Below, in pieces: positions 16,771 to 26,189 of a stretch of 64,000 nucleotides of DNA. Below the pieces are notes generated by a model, which saw nothing but the letters and a program-made list of their open reading frames with translations, was not told the DNA's origin and ran no database searches. The DNA comes from Nonomuraea harbinensis. Its GTDB lineage: Bacteria; Actinomycetota; Actinomycetes; Streptosporangiales; Streptosporangiaceae. How positions within the stretch are numbered: the stretch's first letter is position 1; the number at the start of each line of letters is the position of its first letter. Location: assembly GCF_019396385.1 (NCBI RefSeq), contig NZ_JAHKRN010000010.1, forward strand, positions 62,001-126,000, written 5' to 3'. The position numbers were made by a program, and so were the translations under genes.

Positions 16771-17663
16771 CGCCCGGCGAGCCAGTCGGCGGACGGTGCC
16801 CGTACCGGGAAGATCCTGAGCAGGACGGCGCCGAGGATCGCGAGCAGGACCCAGCCCACGAGGCCGGTCAGCCCGGCGATCGCCAGGTTGGGCGGCTCGG
16901 CGACGTCGCCGAGGACCAGGACGATGCCCGCGGTCGCGTTGAGCGAGCCGTGCGCCACGACGGCCGGCCACACGCTGCCCGTGCGGAGCCGCAGCCATCC
17001 GAGCACCACCCCGGCCACCACGCAGAAGCCGGTGAAGTAGAGCGCGGCCCCGGCGCCCAGGTTGGGGTAGTTGTAGCCGAGCAGGGTCAGCGGCGCGTGC
17101 CACAGCCCCCAGATGGCGCCCGACAGCACCAGGCCGGCCACGACGCCGCGGGCGCCGGTGAGCCTCGGCACGAGATAGCCGCGCCAGCCCCACTCCTCGC
17201 CCAGCGAGGGGATGGCGTTGAGCAGCGGCCCCGCCACCACGCCGACGACGAGCTGGATGACGACGCCGGTGGACAGGCCGGCGGGCACGGGCACGTTCTG
17301 CGCCTCCAGCTGCGCCCGGGAGAGGCTGAGCCCGTCCAGGTCGAGGGTGAGCAGCCCGGCCGCCACGCTGAGCGCCGCCGCGAGGGCCACCAGCGCGGGC
17401 ACGCCGAGCCACGCGGCGAGCACGAGCAGCAGGGTGCGGCCCTTGCGCTCGCCGAGGGTGAGCCCGGTCCCGCGCGTCCATTCGCGGAACGGCACCCGCG
17501 ACGCCCGCCACGCCGCCAGCACCCCCAGCGAGGGCGTGAACATCATCAGCATGCCGAAGACCGGCATCAGCGGGTGGCCGAGACCGCCGCCCAGCCACAG
17601 GGGCAGCGCGACGAGCCAGGACAGGACGAAGGCGACGGCGAGGAAGACGGGGAGCGGCTTCAC
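16752..17663 (-). CDS. CPBP-family intramembrane metalloprotease (CAAX protease-like)
   Basis: A 303-residue membrane protein of about eight helices with the three ABI/CPBP motifs in order: EEWGWRGYL (EExxxR), GLWHAPL (FxxxH equivalent) and HGSLNA (HxxxN-like). The family cleaves prenylated or other membrane proteins, or processes bacteriocins. GTG 17663 overlaps the stop of the DUF1648 gene (GTGA), so it is the last gene of a GntR-controlled operon. The substrate is unknown. Confidence 0.85.
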   Translation of the reverse strand: MKPLPVFLAVAFVLSWLVALPLWLGGGLGHPLMPVFGMLMMFTPSLGVLAAWRASRVPFREWTRGTGLTLGERKGRTLLLVLAAWLGVPALVALAAALSVAAGLLTLDLDGLSLSRAQLEAQNVPVPAGLSTGVVIQLVVGVVAGPLLNAIPSLGEEWGWRGYLVPRLTGARGVVAGLVLSGAIWGLWHAPLTLLGYNYPNLGAGAALYFTGFCVVAGVVLGWLRLRTGSVWPAVVAHGSLNATAGIVLVLGDVAEPPNLAIAGLTGLVGWVLLAILGAVLLRIFPVRAPSADWLAGRQTTST

Positions 17664-18622
17664 GCGGTCCTCCTCTCCGCGATGAGGGTGTTGATCAGGG
17701 AGGCGCCGCGCTCGGCGTCGTCGATGCTGATGCCCAGCTGGCCGCCGGAGCGGTAGCGCAGGACCAGGCACTCGCCGCCGCGCAGCATGATGGTGGCCCT
17801 GCCGGGCAGGCCGCGCACGCCCCACCCGCCGACCTGGCTCGGGTGGCGATCCTCGGTGTAGGCCCGGTCGATCTTGTCGAGCCTGATGCGGCGGACGGGC
17901 CAGCCGAACGGCCCGAAGGCCAGCACCAGCCCGTCCTCGCTGACCCGCGCCGTGAGCGAGGAGGCGAACAGCCCCACCGCCAGCACGATCACCAGCGCGG
18001 GCAGCACGGCGCCGAAGCTGGACAGGCGGACGACCCCGGTCACGTCCAGCGTGCCGAGCGCGAACAGCACGGCGGCCCCGGCGGCGGTGATGAGCAGCGG
18101 CCACGGGTTGCTGATCCGGCTGACCCAGACGGCCCGCTGGCCGCTGCGCAGCGTGAGCCTGGGCGGCTCCCCGTCGCCGGACAGCGGGTCGGGCTCGCCC
18201 CTGCCCAGGTAGCCGGAGAGCGCCGCGGCGGCCAGCGGCACGACGAGCACCGCGACCGCCGCCAGCGGGCTGAGCCGCGCGTCCGTCCAGGTGGGGACGT
18301 CGAGGTTGGCCAGCAGCGTCATGGCGGAGATGCTGATCGCGAACAGCGCGCCGCCGGCGAACAGCGCCCACCAGGACACGCGGCCGGACCTGCTGTCCCT
18401 GGCCCGCCGCGCGGCGGCGACCAGCCCCAGCCACAGGAAGCCCCACAGCGCCGCCTGCATGATCAGGTGGACGGGGAAGGACACGGCGTTGTCGGGGGCC
18501 ATGCCGGGGCCCCAGTGGACGGCCATCGGGTCGGGCAGCCGGTCGCGCAGCGCCAGCGGCGGCCCCACCACCGCGACGGCGACGACCGCGCCCGCCGGCA
18601 CGGCGATGGTGCGCAGGTTCAT
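17660..18622 (-). CDS. DUF1648-domain membrane protein
   Basis: A 320-residue protein. The N-terminus carries one helix followed by LPDPMAVHWGPGMAPDNAVS, the DUF1648 signature. Further helices lie at about 50-65, 85-105, 120-140, 175-190 and 205-225. The C-terminal 90 residues form a soluble, PH-like beta-rich domain (VSEDGLVLAFGPFGWPVRRI). It overlaps the upstream GntR gene (ATGA) and the downstream CPBP gene (GTGA) by four bases each. GntR/DUF1648 pairs of this kind are common regulators or sensors of membrane processes; the exact role is unknown. Confidence 0.82.
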   Translation of the reverse strand: MNLRTIAVPAGAVVAVAVVGPPLALRDRLPDPMAVHWGPGMAPDNAVSFPVHLIMQAALWGFLWLGLVAAARRARDSRSGRVSWWALFAGGALFAISISAMTLLANLDVPTWTDARLSPLAAVAVLVVPLAAAALSGYLGRGEPDPLSGDGEPPRLTLRSGQRAVWVSRISNPWPLLITAAGAAVLFALGTLDVTGVVRLSSFGAVLPALVIVLAVGLFASSLTARVSEDGLVLAFGPFGWPVRRIRLDKIDRAYTEDRHPSQVGGWGVRGLPGRATIMLRGGECLVLRYRSGGQLGISIDDAERGASLINTLIAERRTA

Positions 18623-18966
18623 GCGAGCTCCTCGAGTATGGCGATCAGATCCTCCCGGCCGTATCCGTACCTCTGGGCCTCGTCCAGCAGCTCGCGGGCC
18701 CGCTCGCGGAGCAGGGTGCGCGCGTCGGCGCGGGCGGCGACGCTGACGCCGCGCCCGCGCCGGAACTCCAGCAGCCCTTCGTCGCGCAGCTCGCGCAGGG
18801 CGCGCAGCACGGTGTTGGGGTTGATGCCCAGCGCCGCCGCCAGGTCGCGGGCCGGCGGCAGCCGGTCTCCCTGGGCGTAGCGGCCCTCGCCGATGGCGCG
18901 GCGGATGGCCGCGGCCACCTGCTCGTGCAGGGGACGAGCGTCGTTGAGGTCCAACGTCAGCAACAT
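18619..18966 (-). CDS. GntR-family transcriptional regulator, YtrA type
   Basis: A 115-residue protein with an N-terminal winged helix-turn-helix (LHEQVAAAIRRAIGEGRYAQ, then LPPARDLAAALGINPNTVLRALRELRDEGLLEFRRGRG) and a short helical tail of about 40 residues, the YtrA arrangement. These proteins repress adjacent membrane-protein operons. It is the first gene of the operon with the DUF1648 and CPBP genes. A palindrome (18969-18985) begins two bases before its start and is the likely autoregulatory site. Confidence 0.9.
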   Translation of the reverse strand: MLLTLDLNDARPLHEQVAAAIRRAIGEGRYAQGDRLPPARDLAAALGINPNTVLRALRELRDEGLLEFRRGRGVSVAARADARTLLRERARELLDEAQRYGYGREDLIAILEELA

Positions 18967-18968
18967 GA

Positions 18969-18985
18969 TGCTAATGACACTAGCA
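18969..18985. promoter_or_regulatory. Candidate GntR operator, TGCTA-N7-TAGCA
   Basis: A perfect 5-bp inverted repeat with seven-base spacing lies immediately upstream of the GntR start codon, in the short gap shared with pepA. Binding would block the GntR operon promoter. Confidence 0.45.
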
Positions 18986-19032
18986 CCATGTCTTCATGAA
19001 GGCGACTCACGATTCATGGGATGAACCCCTGT

Positions 19033-19062
19033 TTGTTAGTACTCAGAAACCCTCGATAGAGT
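19033..19062 (+). promoter_or_regulatory. pepA promoter (leaderless)
   Basis: -35 TTGTTA (19033-19038), 18-base spacer, -10 TAGAGT (19057-19062), then eight bases to the GTG at 19071. It fixes the pepA start and rules out the longer frame from 18996. Confidence 0.6.
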
Positions 19063-19070
19063 CGGTTTAC

Positions 19071-20549
19071 GTGACCACTGTGCGGCTGAACTCAGCAGAT
19101 CCCGTATCGTTCGACACCGACGCGCTGATCGTCGGTTTCCGGTCCGGCCCCGAAGGTCCCCGCCCCGCGACGGGCGCCGATCCCCTCGAAGCGGCCTTCG
19201 GCGGCAAGCTGGCCGCCACGCTGTCCTCCCTGGGGTTCGCCGGCAAGCCCGGCGAGATCGCCAAGCTGCCGGCCTTCGGCTCCGTCGCCGCGCCGCTGCT
19301 GGTCGCGGTCGGCCTGGGCGAGTCGGCGGACCTCGAAGGGCTGCGCCGCGCCGCCGGCGCCGCCGTGCGCTCGCTGGCCGGCACCGCGCGCGCCGCGCTG
19401 GTCCTGCCGGCCGAGTCGGCCGACGAGGCCGAGGCCGTGGCGCTGGGCGGGCTGCTGGGGGCCTACGCGTTCTCGCGCTACCGCACCGGCGAGGGCCAGA
19501 AGGACCCCGTCGCCGAGCTGACCGTGCTGTCCGGCGCGCCCGGCGAGGTCGCCGCACGCGCCGCCGTCCTGGCCGAGTCCGTCGCGCTGGTGCGCGACCT
19601 GGTCAACACCCCGCCGTCCGACCTGTGGCCGGCCAAGTTCGCCGAGATCGCCGAGCAGACCGGCGGCGAGGCGGGCCTGTCCGTCGAGGTGCTCGACGAC
19701 AAGCAGCTCAAGGACGGCGGCTACGGCGGCCTCATCGGCGTCGGCCAGGGCTCGGCCAACCCGCCGCGGCTGGTCCGCCTGTCCTACACGCACCCCGACG
19801 CCGACAAGACCCTGGCCTTCGTCGGCAAGGGCATCACGTTCGACTCCGGCGGCCTGTCGCTCAAGCCGTCCGCGTCCATGGACTGGATGAAGTCAGACAT
19901 GGGCGGCGCGGGCGCGGTGTTCGGCGCGCTCGTCGGCATCGCGCGGCTCGGCCTGCGGGTCAACGCGATCGGCTACCTCTGCCTGGCGGAGAACCTCCCC
20001 AGCGGCACCGCGCAGCGCCCCTCCGACGTCATCCACAGCTACAGCGGCAAGACCGTCGAGGTGCTCGACACCGACGCCGAGGGCCGCCTGGTCCTCATGG
20101 ACGGCATCGCCCGCGCCGCCGAGGACAACCCCGACGCGATCATCGACGTGGCGACGCTGACCGGCGCCCAGATCGTCGCGCTCGGCTGGCGCACCGCCGG
20201 CATCATGGGCAACGACGACGAGCTGCGCGACCTGGTCGTCGAGGCGGCCGGCGCCGCCGGCGAGGGCGCCTGGCCGATGCCGCTGCCCGAGGAGCTGCGC
20301 AAGGGCCTCGACTCCCCGATCGCCGACATCGCCAACCTTCAGCCGGAGCGCTGGGGCAGCATGCTCGCCGCCGGCATCTTCCTGAAGGAGTTCGTGCCCG
20401 ACGGCGTGCGCTGGGCCCACATCGACATGGCCGGTCCCGCCTTCAACAAGGGCGAGCCGTACGGCTACGTCCCCAAGGGCGGCACCGGCGCCGTCACGCG
20501 CACGCTCATCGGACTGGCCGAGCGGCACGCGAGCACGGCGAACAAATGA
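19071..20549 (+). CDS. pepA: Leucyl aminopeptidase (M17)
   Basis: A 492-residue di-metal exopeptidase that releases N-terminal residues from peptides in the cytosol. Metal and catalytic residues lie in VGKGITFDSGGLSLKP (Lys and Asp) and VLDTDAEGRLVLMDG (Asp, Glu and Arg). The M17 N-terminal macro-like domain covers about 1-160. The start is GTG 19071, directly behind a -10 box, giving VTTVRLNSADPVSFDTDALI; an in-frame ATG at 18996 would lie upstream of the promoter. It is followed by lpdA with a 42-base gap, as in other actinobacteria. Confidence 0.93.
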   Translation: MTTVRLNSADPVSFDTDALIVGFRSGPEGPRPATGADPLEAAFGGKLAATLSSLGFAGKPGEIAKLPAFGSVAAPLLVAVGLGESADLEGLRRAAGAAVRSLAGTARAALVLPAESADEAEAVALGGLLGAYAFSRYRTGEGQKDPVAELTVLSGAPGEVAARAAVLAESVALVRDLVNTPPSDLWPAKFAEIAEQTGGEAGLSVEVLDDKQLKDGGYGGLIGVGQGSANPPRLVRLSYTHPDADKTLAFVGKGITFDSGGLSLKPSASMDWMKSDMGGAGAVFGALVGIARLGLRVNAIGYLCLAENLPSGTAQRPSDVIHSYSGKTVEVLDTDAEGRLVLMDGIARAAEDNPDAIIDVATLTGAQIVALGWRTAGIMGNDDELRDLVVEAAGAAGEGAWPMPLPEELRKGLDSPIADIANLQPERWGSMLAAGIFLKEFVPDGVRWAHIDMAGPAFNKGEPYGYVPKGGTGAVTRTLIGLAERHASTANK

Positions 20550-20591
20550 AAAGATGAAGGCGACAAGACCACCCCGACAAGGAGCCTTCCT

Positions 20592-21956
20592 GTGGCCTAC
20601 GACATCGTCGTCCTAGGTGGCGGCAGCGGCGGTTACGCCTGCGCGTTGCGGGCGGCCGAGCTGGGCATGTCCGTCGCGCTGATCGAGAAGGACAAGATCG
20701 GCGGCACCTGCCTCCACCGGGGGTGCATCCCCACCAAGGCCCTGCTGCACGTCGCCGAGGTGGCCGACGAGACCAGGGAGAGCGAGTCGTTCGGCGTGAA
20801 GGCTCGCTTCGACGGCATCGACGTCCCCGGCGTCCACGCGTTCAAGGACAAGATCGTCACGCGTGCCTGGAAGGGCGTGCAGGGGCTGCTCAAGGCCGCC
20901 GGCGTCACCCTGGTCGAGGGCGAGGGCCGGCTCGCGGGCGGGCGCCGCGTCCAGGTGGGCTCCGAGGTGTACGAGGGGAGCCACCTGGTGCTGGCGACCG
21001 GTTCGGCGCCCAGGTCGCTGCCCGGCCTGGAGATCGACGGCGAGCGCGTCATCACCAGCGACCACTCGCTCAGGATGGACCGGGTGCCGTCCTCGGTGGT
21101 GGTGCTGGGCGGCGGCGTCATCGGCGTCGAGCTGGCCAGCGTCTACCGCTCGTTCGGCGCCGAGGTGACCATCGTCGAGGCCCTCCCCCGTCTGCTGCCC
21201 GCCGAGGAGGAGTCCAGCTCCAAGCTGCTGGAGCGCGCTTTCCGGCGGCGCGGCATCAAGTACGAGCTCGGCGTGCGCTTCGACGCCGCCAAGACCACCG
21301 AGACCGGCGTGCTCGTCACGCTGGCCAGCGGCAAGACCCTCGACGCCGAGATCCTGCTCGTGGCGGTGGGCCGCGGCGCGGTCACGGAGGGTCTGGGCTT
21401 CGAGGAGGCCGGCGTGGCCGTCGAGCGCGGCACCGTCACCGTCGACGAGCACTGCCGCACCTCCGCGCCCGGCGTCTACGCCGTCGGCGACCTGATCGCG
21501 ACCCCTCAGCTGGCCCACGCCGGGTTCGCCGAGGGCATCATGGTCGCCGAGCACATCGCCGGGCTCGGCCCGGCGCCCATCGACTACGCCGGGGTGCCGC
21601 GGATCACCTACTCCGACCCCGAGGTCGCCTCGGTCGGCATCACGTCCGCGCAGGCGGCGGAGCGCGGGATGGAGATCGTCGAGCAGGTCTACGACCTGGC
21701 GGGCAACCCCAAGAGCCAGATCCTCGGCACGGCGGGCGCGGTCAAGGTGCTCGCCCGCAAGGACGGGCCGGTCGTCGGCGTCCACATGGTGGGCCGCCGC
21801 ATCGGCGAGCTCATCACCGAGGGGCAGCTCATCTACAACTGGGAGGCGCTGCCCGCGGAGGTCGCCCAGCTCGTCCACGCACACCCGACGCAGTCCGAAG
21901 CGGTCGGGGAGGCCATGCTGGCCCTGGCCGGCAAGCCGCTGCACGTACACAACTAG
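20592..21956 (+). CDS. lpdA: Dihydrolipoyl dehydrogenase (E3)
   Basis: A 454-residue flavoprotein that reoxidises dihydrolipoyl groups of 2-oxoacid dehydrogenases. It has the N-terminal FAD fold [17 protein letters not shown], the redox disulfide [16 protein letters not shown], the NAD fold [16 protein letters not shown], the second FAD motif VYAVGDLI, and the C-terminal catalytic His-Glu pair in [16 protein letters not shown] 20592 follows AAGGAG by seven bases. sucB follows 37 bases later, so E2 and E3 are co-transcribed. Confidence 0.96.
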   Translation: MAYDIVVLGGGSGGYACALRAAELGMSVALIEKDKIGGTCLHRGCIPTKALLHVAEVADETRESESFGVKARFDGIDVPGVHAFKDKIVTRAWKGVQGLLKAAGVTLVEGEGRLAGGRRVQVGSEVYEGSHLVLATGSAPRSLPGLEIDGERVITSDHSLRMDRVPSSVVVLGGGVIGVELASVYRSFGAEVTIVEALPRLLPAEEESSSKLLERAFRRRGIKYELGVRFDAAKTTETGVLVTLASGKTLDAEILLVAVGRGAVTEGLGFEEAGVAVERGTVTVDEHCRTSAPGVYAVGDLIATPQLAHAGFAEGIMVAEHIAGLGPAPIDYAGVPRITYSDPEVASVGITSAQAAERGMEIVEQVYDLAGNPKSQILGTAGAVKVLARKDGPVVGVHMVGRRIGELITEGQLIYNWEALPAEVAQLVHAHPTQSEAVGEAMLALAGKPLHVHN

Positions 21957-21993
21957 TCAAGCCCTCGAGATCAGAACGCGAGAGAAGATAACG

Positions 21994-23439
21994 ATGCCGG
22001 TCTCCGTACAGATGCCCCAGCTCGGCGAGAGCGTCACCGAGGGCACCGTCACCCGTTGGCTGAAGAAGGAGGGCGAGCGCGTCGAGGCTGACGAGCCGCT
22101 CCTCGAAGTGTCGACGGACAAGGTCGACACCGAGATCCCGTCGCCCGCCGGCGGTGTGCTCCAGAAGATCGTCGTGGCGGAGGACGAGACGGTGGAGGTC
22201 GGCGCCGAGCTGGCCGTCATCGACGAGAGCGGCCAGGCCGGCGCCCCCGCCCCGGCCGAGGAGGCGGCCCCCGCTCCCGAGCCTGAGCCGGAGCCCGAGC
22301 CGGAGCCGCAGCCCGCGCCCGCCTCGTCGATCCCGCAGCCCGCCCCGGCCGCCCCCGCTCCGCAGCCGGCCCCGCAGCCCGCGCCCCGGCCGGCTCCGCA
22401 GCCCGCGGCCCAGCCCGCGGCGCAGGCGCCCGCGCCGCTGCCCACCTCGGGCGAGAGCCCGTACGTGACGCCGCTGGTGCGCAAGCTGGCCAACGAGCAC
22501 GGCGTGGACCTCGACTCCGTCACCGGCACCGGGGTCGGCGGCCGCATCCGCAAGCAGGACGTGCTCGAGGCCGCCAAGCAGCAGCGTGAGCAGGCCCCCG
22601 CCCCCGCCGCCGCGCAGGCCCCGGCCGCCGCCGCTCCGGCCGCCGCGCCGCAGGCCGCCGCCCCGGCGGCTCAGGCCCCGGCCGCCGCGCCCGAGCAGGT
22701 GGAGGTCGACGACACGCTGCGCGGCCGCACCGAGAAGATGACGCGGCTGCGCCAGACGATGTCCAAGCGCCTGGTGGAGTCGCTCCAGACGGCCGCCCAG
22801 CTCACCACGGTCGTGGAGGTCGACGTCACCAAGGTGGCGCAGCTGCGGGCGCGGGCCAAGGATGAGTTCTTCCGCCGTGAGGGCGTCAAGCTGTCGTTCA
22901 TGCCGTTCTTCGAGATGGCCGCGATCGAGGCGCTCAAGCAGCACCCGAAGCTCAACGCGACGATCAACAACGAGACCATGGAGGTCACGTACTTCGACGT
23001 CGAGCACCTCGCCATCGCGGTCGACACCGAGCGCGGCCTGATCGCGGCGGTCATCAAGAACGCCGGCGACCTCAACCTCGCCGGGCTCGCCCGCAAGACG
23101 GCCGACCTGGCCGAGCGGACCCGCGCCAACAAGGTGACCCCCGACGAGATCACCGGCGGCACGTTCACGCTGACCAACACCGGCAGCCGCGGCGCCCTGT
23201 TCGACACGCCGATCCTGAACCAGCCGCAGGTCGGCATGCTCGGCACCGGCGCCGTGGTCAAGCGGCCCGTCGTGGTCGACACGCCCGAAGGTGAGGTCAT
23301 CGCGGTCCGGTCGATGGTCTACCTGGCGCTCACCTACGACCACCGCCTGGTCGACGGCGCCGACGCCGCCCGCTTCCTGACGACGATCAAGCGCCGCCTG
23401 GAGGAGGGCCGCTTCGAGGCCCAGCTCGGCCTCGCCTGA
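21994..23439 (+). CDS. sucB: 2-oxoglutarate/2-oxoacid dehydrogenase E2 (dihydrolipoyl acyltransferase)
   Basis: A 481-residue acyltransferase. It has one lipoyl domain (1-77; lipoylated Lys43 in TDKVDTE), an Ala/Pro/Glu linker (about 85-150), a peripheral-subunit-binding domain (about 153-190), a second Ala/Pro linker (about 195-235) and the catalytic domain with [15 protein letters not shown] near the C-terminus. M. tuberculosis DlaT, the syntenic protein, serves both pyruvate dehydrogenase and peroxynitrite reductase, so the substrate may be pyruvate rather than 2-oxoglutarate. Lipoyl supply genes lipB and lipA lie 2-4 kb downstream. Confidence 0.93.
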   Translation: MPVSVQMPQLGESVTEGTVTRWLKKEGERVEADEPLLEVSTDKVDTEIPSPAGGVLQKIVVAEDETVEVGAELAVIDESGQAGAPAPAEEAAPAPEPEPEPEPEPQPAPASSIPQPAPAAPAPQPAPQPAPRPAPQPAAQPAAQAPAPLPTSGESPYVTPLVRKLANEHGVDLDSVTGTGVGGRIRKQDVLEAAKQQREQAPAPAAAQAPAAAAPAAAPQAAAPAAQAPAAAPEQVEVDDTLRGRTEKMTRLRQTMSKRLVESLQTAAQLTTVVEVDVTKVAQLRARAKDEFFRREGVKLSFMPFFEMAAIEALKQHPKLNATINNETMEVTYFDVEHLAIAVDTERGLIAAVIKNAGDLNLAGLARKTADLAERTRANKVTPDEITGGTFTLTNTGSRGALFDTPILNQPQVGMLGTGAVVKRPVVVDTPEGEVIAVRSMVYLALTYDHRLVDGADAARFLTTIKRRLEEGRFEAQLGLA

Positions 23440-23449
23440 CGAGGACCTG

Positions 23450-23485
23450 AAGGGGCCGGGCGCGCACCGTCGCGCCCGGCCCCTT
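23450..23485 (+). terminator. Strong hairpin terminator after sucB
   Basis: A 15-bp GC-rich stem (23450-23464 with 23471-23485) with a 6-base loop begins 11 bases after the sucB stop. The remaining gap to 23705 shows no gene that I can support. Confidence 0.8.
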
Positions 23486-23705
23486 CGCGCGTTCCCGAAC
23501 GAACTTCGGGCACCCGGCACCAACCGCAGGACAAAGCTCCGACGGCAGGTGCCCCGGGACCGCTTCGGCGCGGCTGCCGGACGCTCTCGGACCGTCGATC
23601 CGTGAGCACGGCGAGCACGGTCACGGGTCAGTGAGTGCGGCGGGCGCGGTTATGGGGTCGTCGGGAATCGCGCGGGAGGTGACGGCCGGCGGGAAGGCGG
23701 CGTCG

Positions 23706-23711
23706 TAGGGT
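23706..23711 (+). promoter_or_regulatory. -10 element of a leaderless promoter (TIGR01777 gene)
   Basis: TAGGGT ends six bases before the ATG at 23718 and no ribosome site is present. Confidence 0.55.
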
Positions 23712-23717
23712 GGTCGT

Positions 23718-24611
23718 ATGGCGATCATCGTGACGGGGGCATCGGGGTTGCTGGGCGTGCCGCTGGTCGCCGCGCTGCGGGGCGCGGGCGAGCGGGTGGT
23801 CACTCTGGTGCGGCGCGAGCCCAGGAGCGGCGACGAGGCGCTCTGGCGGCCCGCTGAGGGGGTGCTGGACCCCGCCGTCCTGGACGGCGCGAGCGCGGTG
23901 GTGCACCTGGCCGGGGCGCCGATCGCCGAGCGGCGCTGGACCGCCGCGTACAAGCGGGAGCTGGTGCGCAGCCGTGTCGACAGCACGAGGCTGCTGGTGC
24001 GGGCGATGAGAGAGGCGGGGCGGCCTCCGGGCGTGCTGGTCTCGGCGTCGGGGGTCGACTTCTACGGCGACACCGGCGACCGGGTGGTCGACGAGGGCGC
24101 GCCTGGCGGCAGCGGGTTCCTGCCGGAGCTGTGCGAGCGGTGGGAGGCGGAGGCGGCCGCCGCCGAGGAGTTCGGGGTGCGGGTGGCGCGGCTGCGGACC
24201 GGGCTGGCGCTGAGCGGGCGCGGCGGCGCGCTCGTCAGGATGCTGCCCGTCTTCAAGGCCGGTCTCGGCGCGCCGCTCGGCTCGGGCAAGCAGTACTGGT
24301 CGTGGATCAGCGAGCCCGACTGGGTGGGCGCGGTGCGTCACATCCTGGCGACGCCCGAGGTGGCGGGCCCGGTCAACATGGGCTCCCCCACGCCGGTCAC
24401 CAACGCCGTCTTCACCCGGACGCTCGGCCAGGTCCTGCGCAGGCCGACGATGCCGATGCCGGTGCCGGGGTTCGCGCTGTCGCTGGGGCTCGGCGAGTTC
24501 GCCAAGGCGGGGCTGCTGCCGAGTCATCGCCTGCGGCCGGGGAAACTGCTGGACAGCGGGTACGAGTTCACCCATAGCGACCTCGCCGACGCGCTCCGCG
24601 CCGTACTGTAG
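23718..24611 (+). CDS. TIGR01777-family NAD-dependent epimerase/dehydratase-like protein
   Basis: A 297-residue extended SDR. The N-terminal Rossmann motif is VTGASGLLGVPLV; the family signature LAGAPIAERRW follows. The C-terminal DUF1731 part ends LLDSGYEFTHSDLADALRAVL. Members have been called SulA-like or nucleoside-diphosphate sugar epimerases; the substrate is not known. It sits between sucB and lipB, the same position as its M. tuberculosis counterpart (Rv2216, from memory). It is transcribed from its own leaderless promoter. Confidence 0.88.
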   Translation: MAIIVTGASGLLGVPLVAALRGAGERVVTLVRREPRSGDEALWRPAEGVLDPAVLDGASAVVHLAGAPIAERRWTAAYKRELVRSRVDSTRLLVRAMREAGRPPGVLVSASGVDFYGDTGDRVVDEGAPGGSGFLPELCERWEAEAAAAEEFGVRVARLRTGLALSGRGGALVRMLPVFKAGLGAPLGSGKQYWSWISEPDWVGAVRHILATPEVAGPVNMGSPTPVTNAVFTRTLGQVLRRPTMPMPVPGFALSLGLGEFAKAGLLPSHRLRPGKLLDSGYEFTHSDLADALRAVL

Positions 24612-24645
24612 TGAGCTGTTCCACCTTCGCTCCGGGAGACTCCGT

Positions 24646-25383
24646 ATGACCAGGTCAGGCCAGTCGCACATCCTCGCGATCGGGGGCGGCTCGTTCCGCC
24701 CGACCGGCCGCTACGGTTTCATGGAGGCGAGCCCGCTGCTGCGCTACGGCCTCGACCTGACCGGTCAGGACCGTCCCAAGCTGGGCCTGCTCGCCACCGC
24801 GACCGGCGACGACGCCGCCTGGCTGCTGAAGATGTACGGCGCGTTCACCGGATGGGACGTCGAGGTCAGCCACCTGACCGTGTTCCCGATGCCGAACGTC
24901 GAGGACCCGGCCGCCTGGATGCTCGAACAGGACATGATCTACGTCAGCGGCGGCAGCGTGGCCAACCTGATGGCGCTGTGGCGGCTGCACGTGCTCGACG
25001 AGGCGTTCGCGGAGGCGTGGCGGACCGGGGTGGTGCTGTCGGGGCAGAGCGCGGGCGCGCTGTGCTGGCACGTCGGCGGCAACACCGACTCCTTCGGCCC
25101 CGAGCTGCGGGCGTGGTCCGACGGGCTGGCCCTGCTGCCCTACTCGTGCGGCGTCCACTACGACTCCGAGCCGCAGCGGCGGCCGCTGCTGCACGAGTCG
25201 GTGGCGAGCGGTGAGCTGCCCGACGGCTACGCCGCCGACGAGGGCGTGGCGCTCCACTACGCCGGCACCGAGTTCATCCAGGCGGTCAGCTGCCGGCCCG
25301 AGGGTCACGCGTACCGCGTCGAGCATGACGGCGCCGGCGGGGTGAAGGAGTTCAGGATCGAACCTCGGCTGCTGACATCCTGA
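24646..25383 (+). CDS. Peptidase E (S51, aspartyl dipeptidase-like)
   Basis: A 245-residue serine peptidase with a class I glutamine-amidotransferase-like fold. The nucleophile is in VVLSGQSAGALCWH, and the partner residues are in CGVHYDSEPQRR. GGGSFRPTGRYGF at the N-terminus and YVSGGSVANLMALWR match the S51 family. The family cleaves Asp-X dipeptides or, in related cyanophycinases, storage polymer. It is 34 bases after the epimerase gene and just before lipB; no functional link to lipoate is evident. Confidence 0.88.
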   Translation: MTRSGQSHILAIGGGSFRPTGRYGFMEASPLLRYGLDLTGQDRPKLGLLATATGDDAAWLLKMYGAFTGWDVEVSHLTVFPMPNVEDPAAWMLEQDMIYVSGGSVANLMALWRLHVLDEAFAEAWRTGVVLSGQSAGALCWHVGGNTDSFGPELRAWSDGLALLPYSCGVHYDSEPQRRPLLHESVASGELPDGYAADEGVALHYAGTEFIQAVSCRPEGHAYRVEHDGAGGVKEFRIEPRLLTS

Positions 25384-25421
25384 ATTACCCTACAAGGGTG
25401 AGGGAACGGCACAATGGACCC

Positions 25422-26114
25422 ATGCGCCCCATCAACGGGGTCGATCCCCACAGTCTCGCCATCGTCCGTCTAGGCGTCGACGTCCCCTACGAGCAGGCCT
25501 GGTCGCTGCAGCGCTGGGTGCACGGCAAGCGGGCCGCCGGAGAGCTCGGCGACACGCTGCTGGTCCTTGAGCACGCGCCGGTCTACACGGCCGGCAAGCG
25601 GGCCGCCGCGCACGAGCGTCCGGCCGACGGCACGCCGGTCATCGACGTCGACCGGGGCGGCCGGGTGACCTGGCACGGCCCCGGCCAGCTCGTCGCCTAT
25701 CCGATCGTCGCGGTCTCGGACGTCGTCGACTACGTGTGCCGGCTGGAGGAGACGATGATCCAGGTGTGCGCCGACTTCGGCGTCACCGCCAGGCGGGTCA
25801 AGGGGCGTCCCGGGGTGTGGGCCGCCGGCGACGCCAGTCTGGGCCTGCCCGACCGGCAGCTCGGCGCGGTGGGCATCCGGGTCTCGCGCGGGGTGTCGAT
25901 GCACGGGTTCGCGCTCAACTGCGCGAACGACCCCCGGTGGTTCAACCGGATCGTGCCGTGCGGGCTGCCCGACGTGGGCGTCTCGACGCTGTCGGCGGAG
26001 ACGGGCCGGCGCATCGTGGCCGAGGAGGTCATGCCGATCGCGGAGAAGCGCCTGGCGGAGGCCCTCGGCCGCGAGCCGTACGACCTCCACGAGGAGGATC
26101 TCCTGCGCCGCTGA
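25422..26114 (+). CDS. lipB: Octanoyl-ACP:protein octanoyltransferase
   Basis: A 230-residue enzyme that moves octanoyl groups from ACP to lipoyl domains, first step of lipoate synthesis. The catalytic lysine and cysteine lie in AVGIRVSRGVSMHGFALNCAND (given in part: GIRVSRGVSMHGFALN) and VPCGLPDVGVSTL; RGGRVTWHGPGQLVAYPI is the substrate loop. ATG 25422 gives a normal N-terminus. GTG 25398, eight codons upstream, is also possible because TACCCT (25386-25391) lies six bases before it, in the pattern of leaderless genes here. lipA follows after one intervening gene. Confidence 0.92.
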   Translation: MRPINGVDPHSLAIVRLGVDVPYEQAWSLQRWVHGKRAAGELGDTLLVLEHAPVYTAGKRAAAHERPADGTPVIDVDRGGRVTWHGPGQLVAYPIVAVSDVVDYVCRLEETMIQVCADFGVTARRVKGRPGVWAAGDASLGLPDRQLGAVGIRVSRGVSMHGFALNCANDPRWFNRIVPCGLPDVGVSTLSAETGRRIVAEEVMPIAEKRLAEALGREPYDLHEEDLLRR

Positions 26115-26177
26115 CCTCCCCTGGTCTGACGCCGCGGATCAACCCTCGGGCCCTTACCCGGCCGGGGCGGCGGTGCC

Positions 26178-26183
26178 TATGAT
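26178..26183 (+). promoter_or_regulatory. -10 element of a leaderless promoter (M48-like gene)
   Basis: TATGAT ends six bases before the GTG at 26190; a -35-like TTACCC (26154-26159) is 18 bases further upstream. Confidence 0.55.
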
Positions 26184-26189
26184 CAGGGC

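Noticed and set aside
18996..19070. An extended pepA N-terminus starting at ATG 18996
   Set aside because: This segment contains the -35 and -10 of the promoter, lacks a ribosome site, and adds residues unlike the M17 family.
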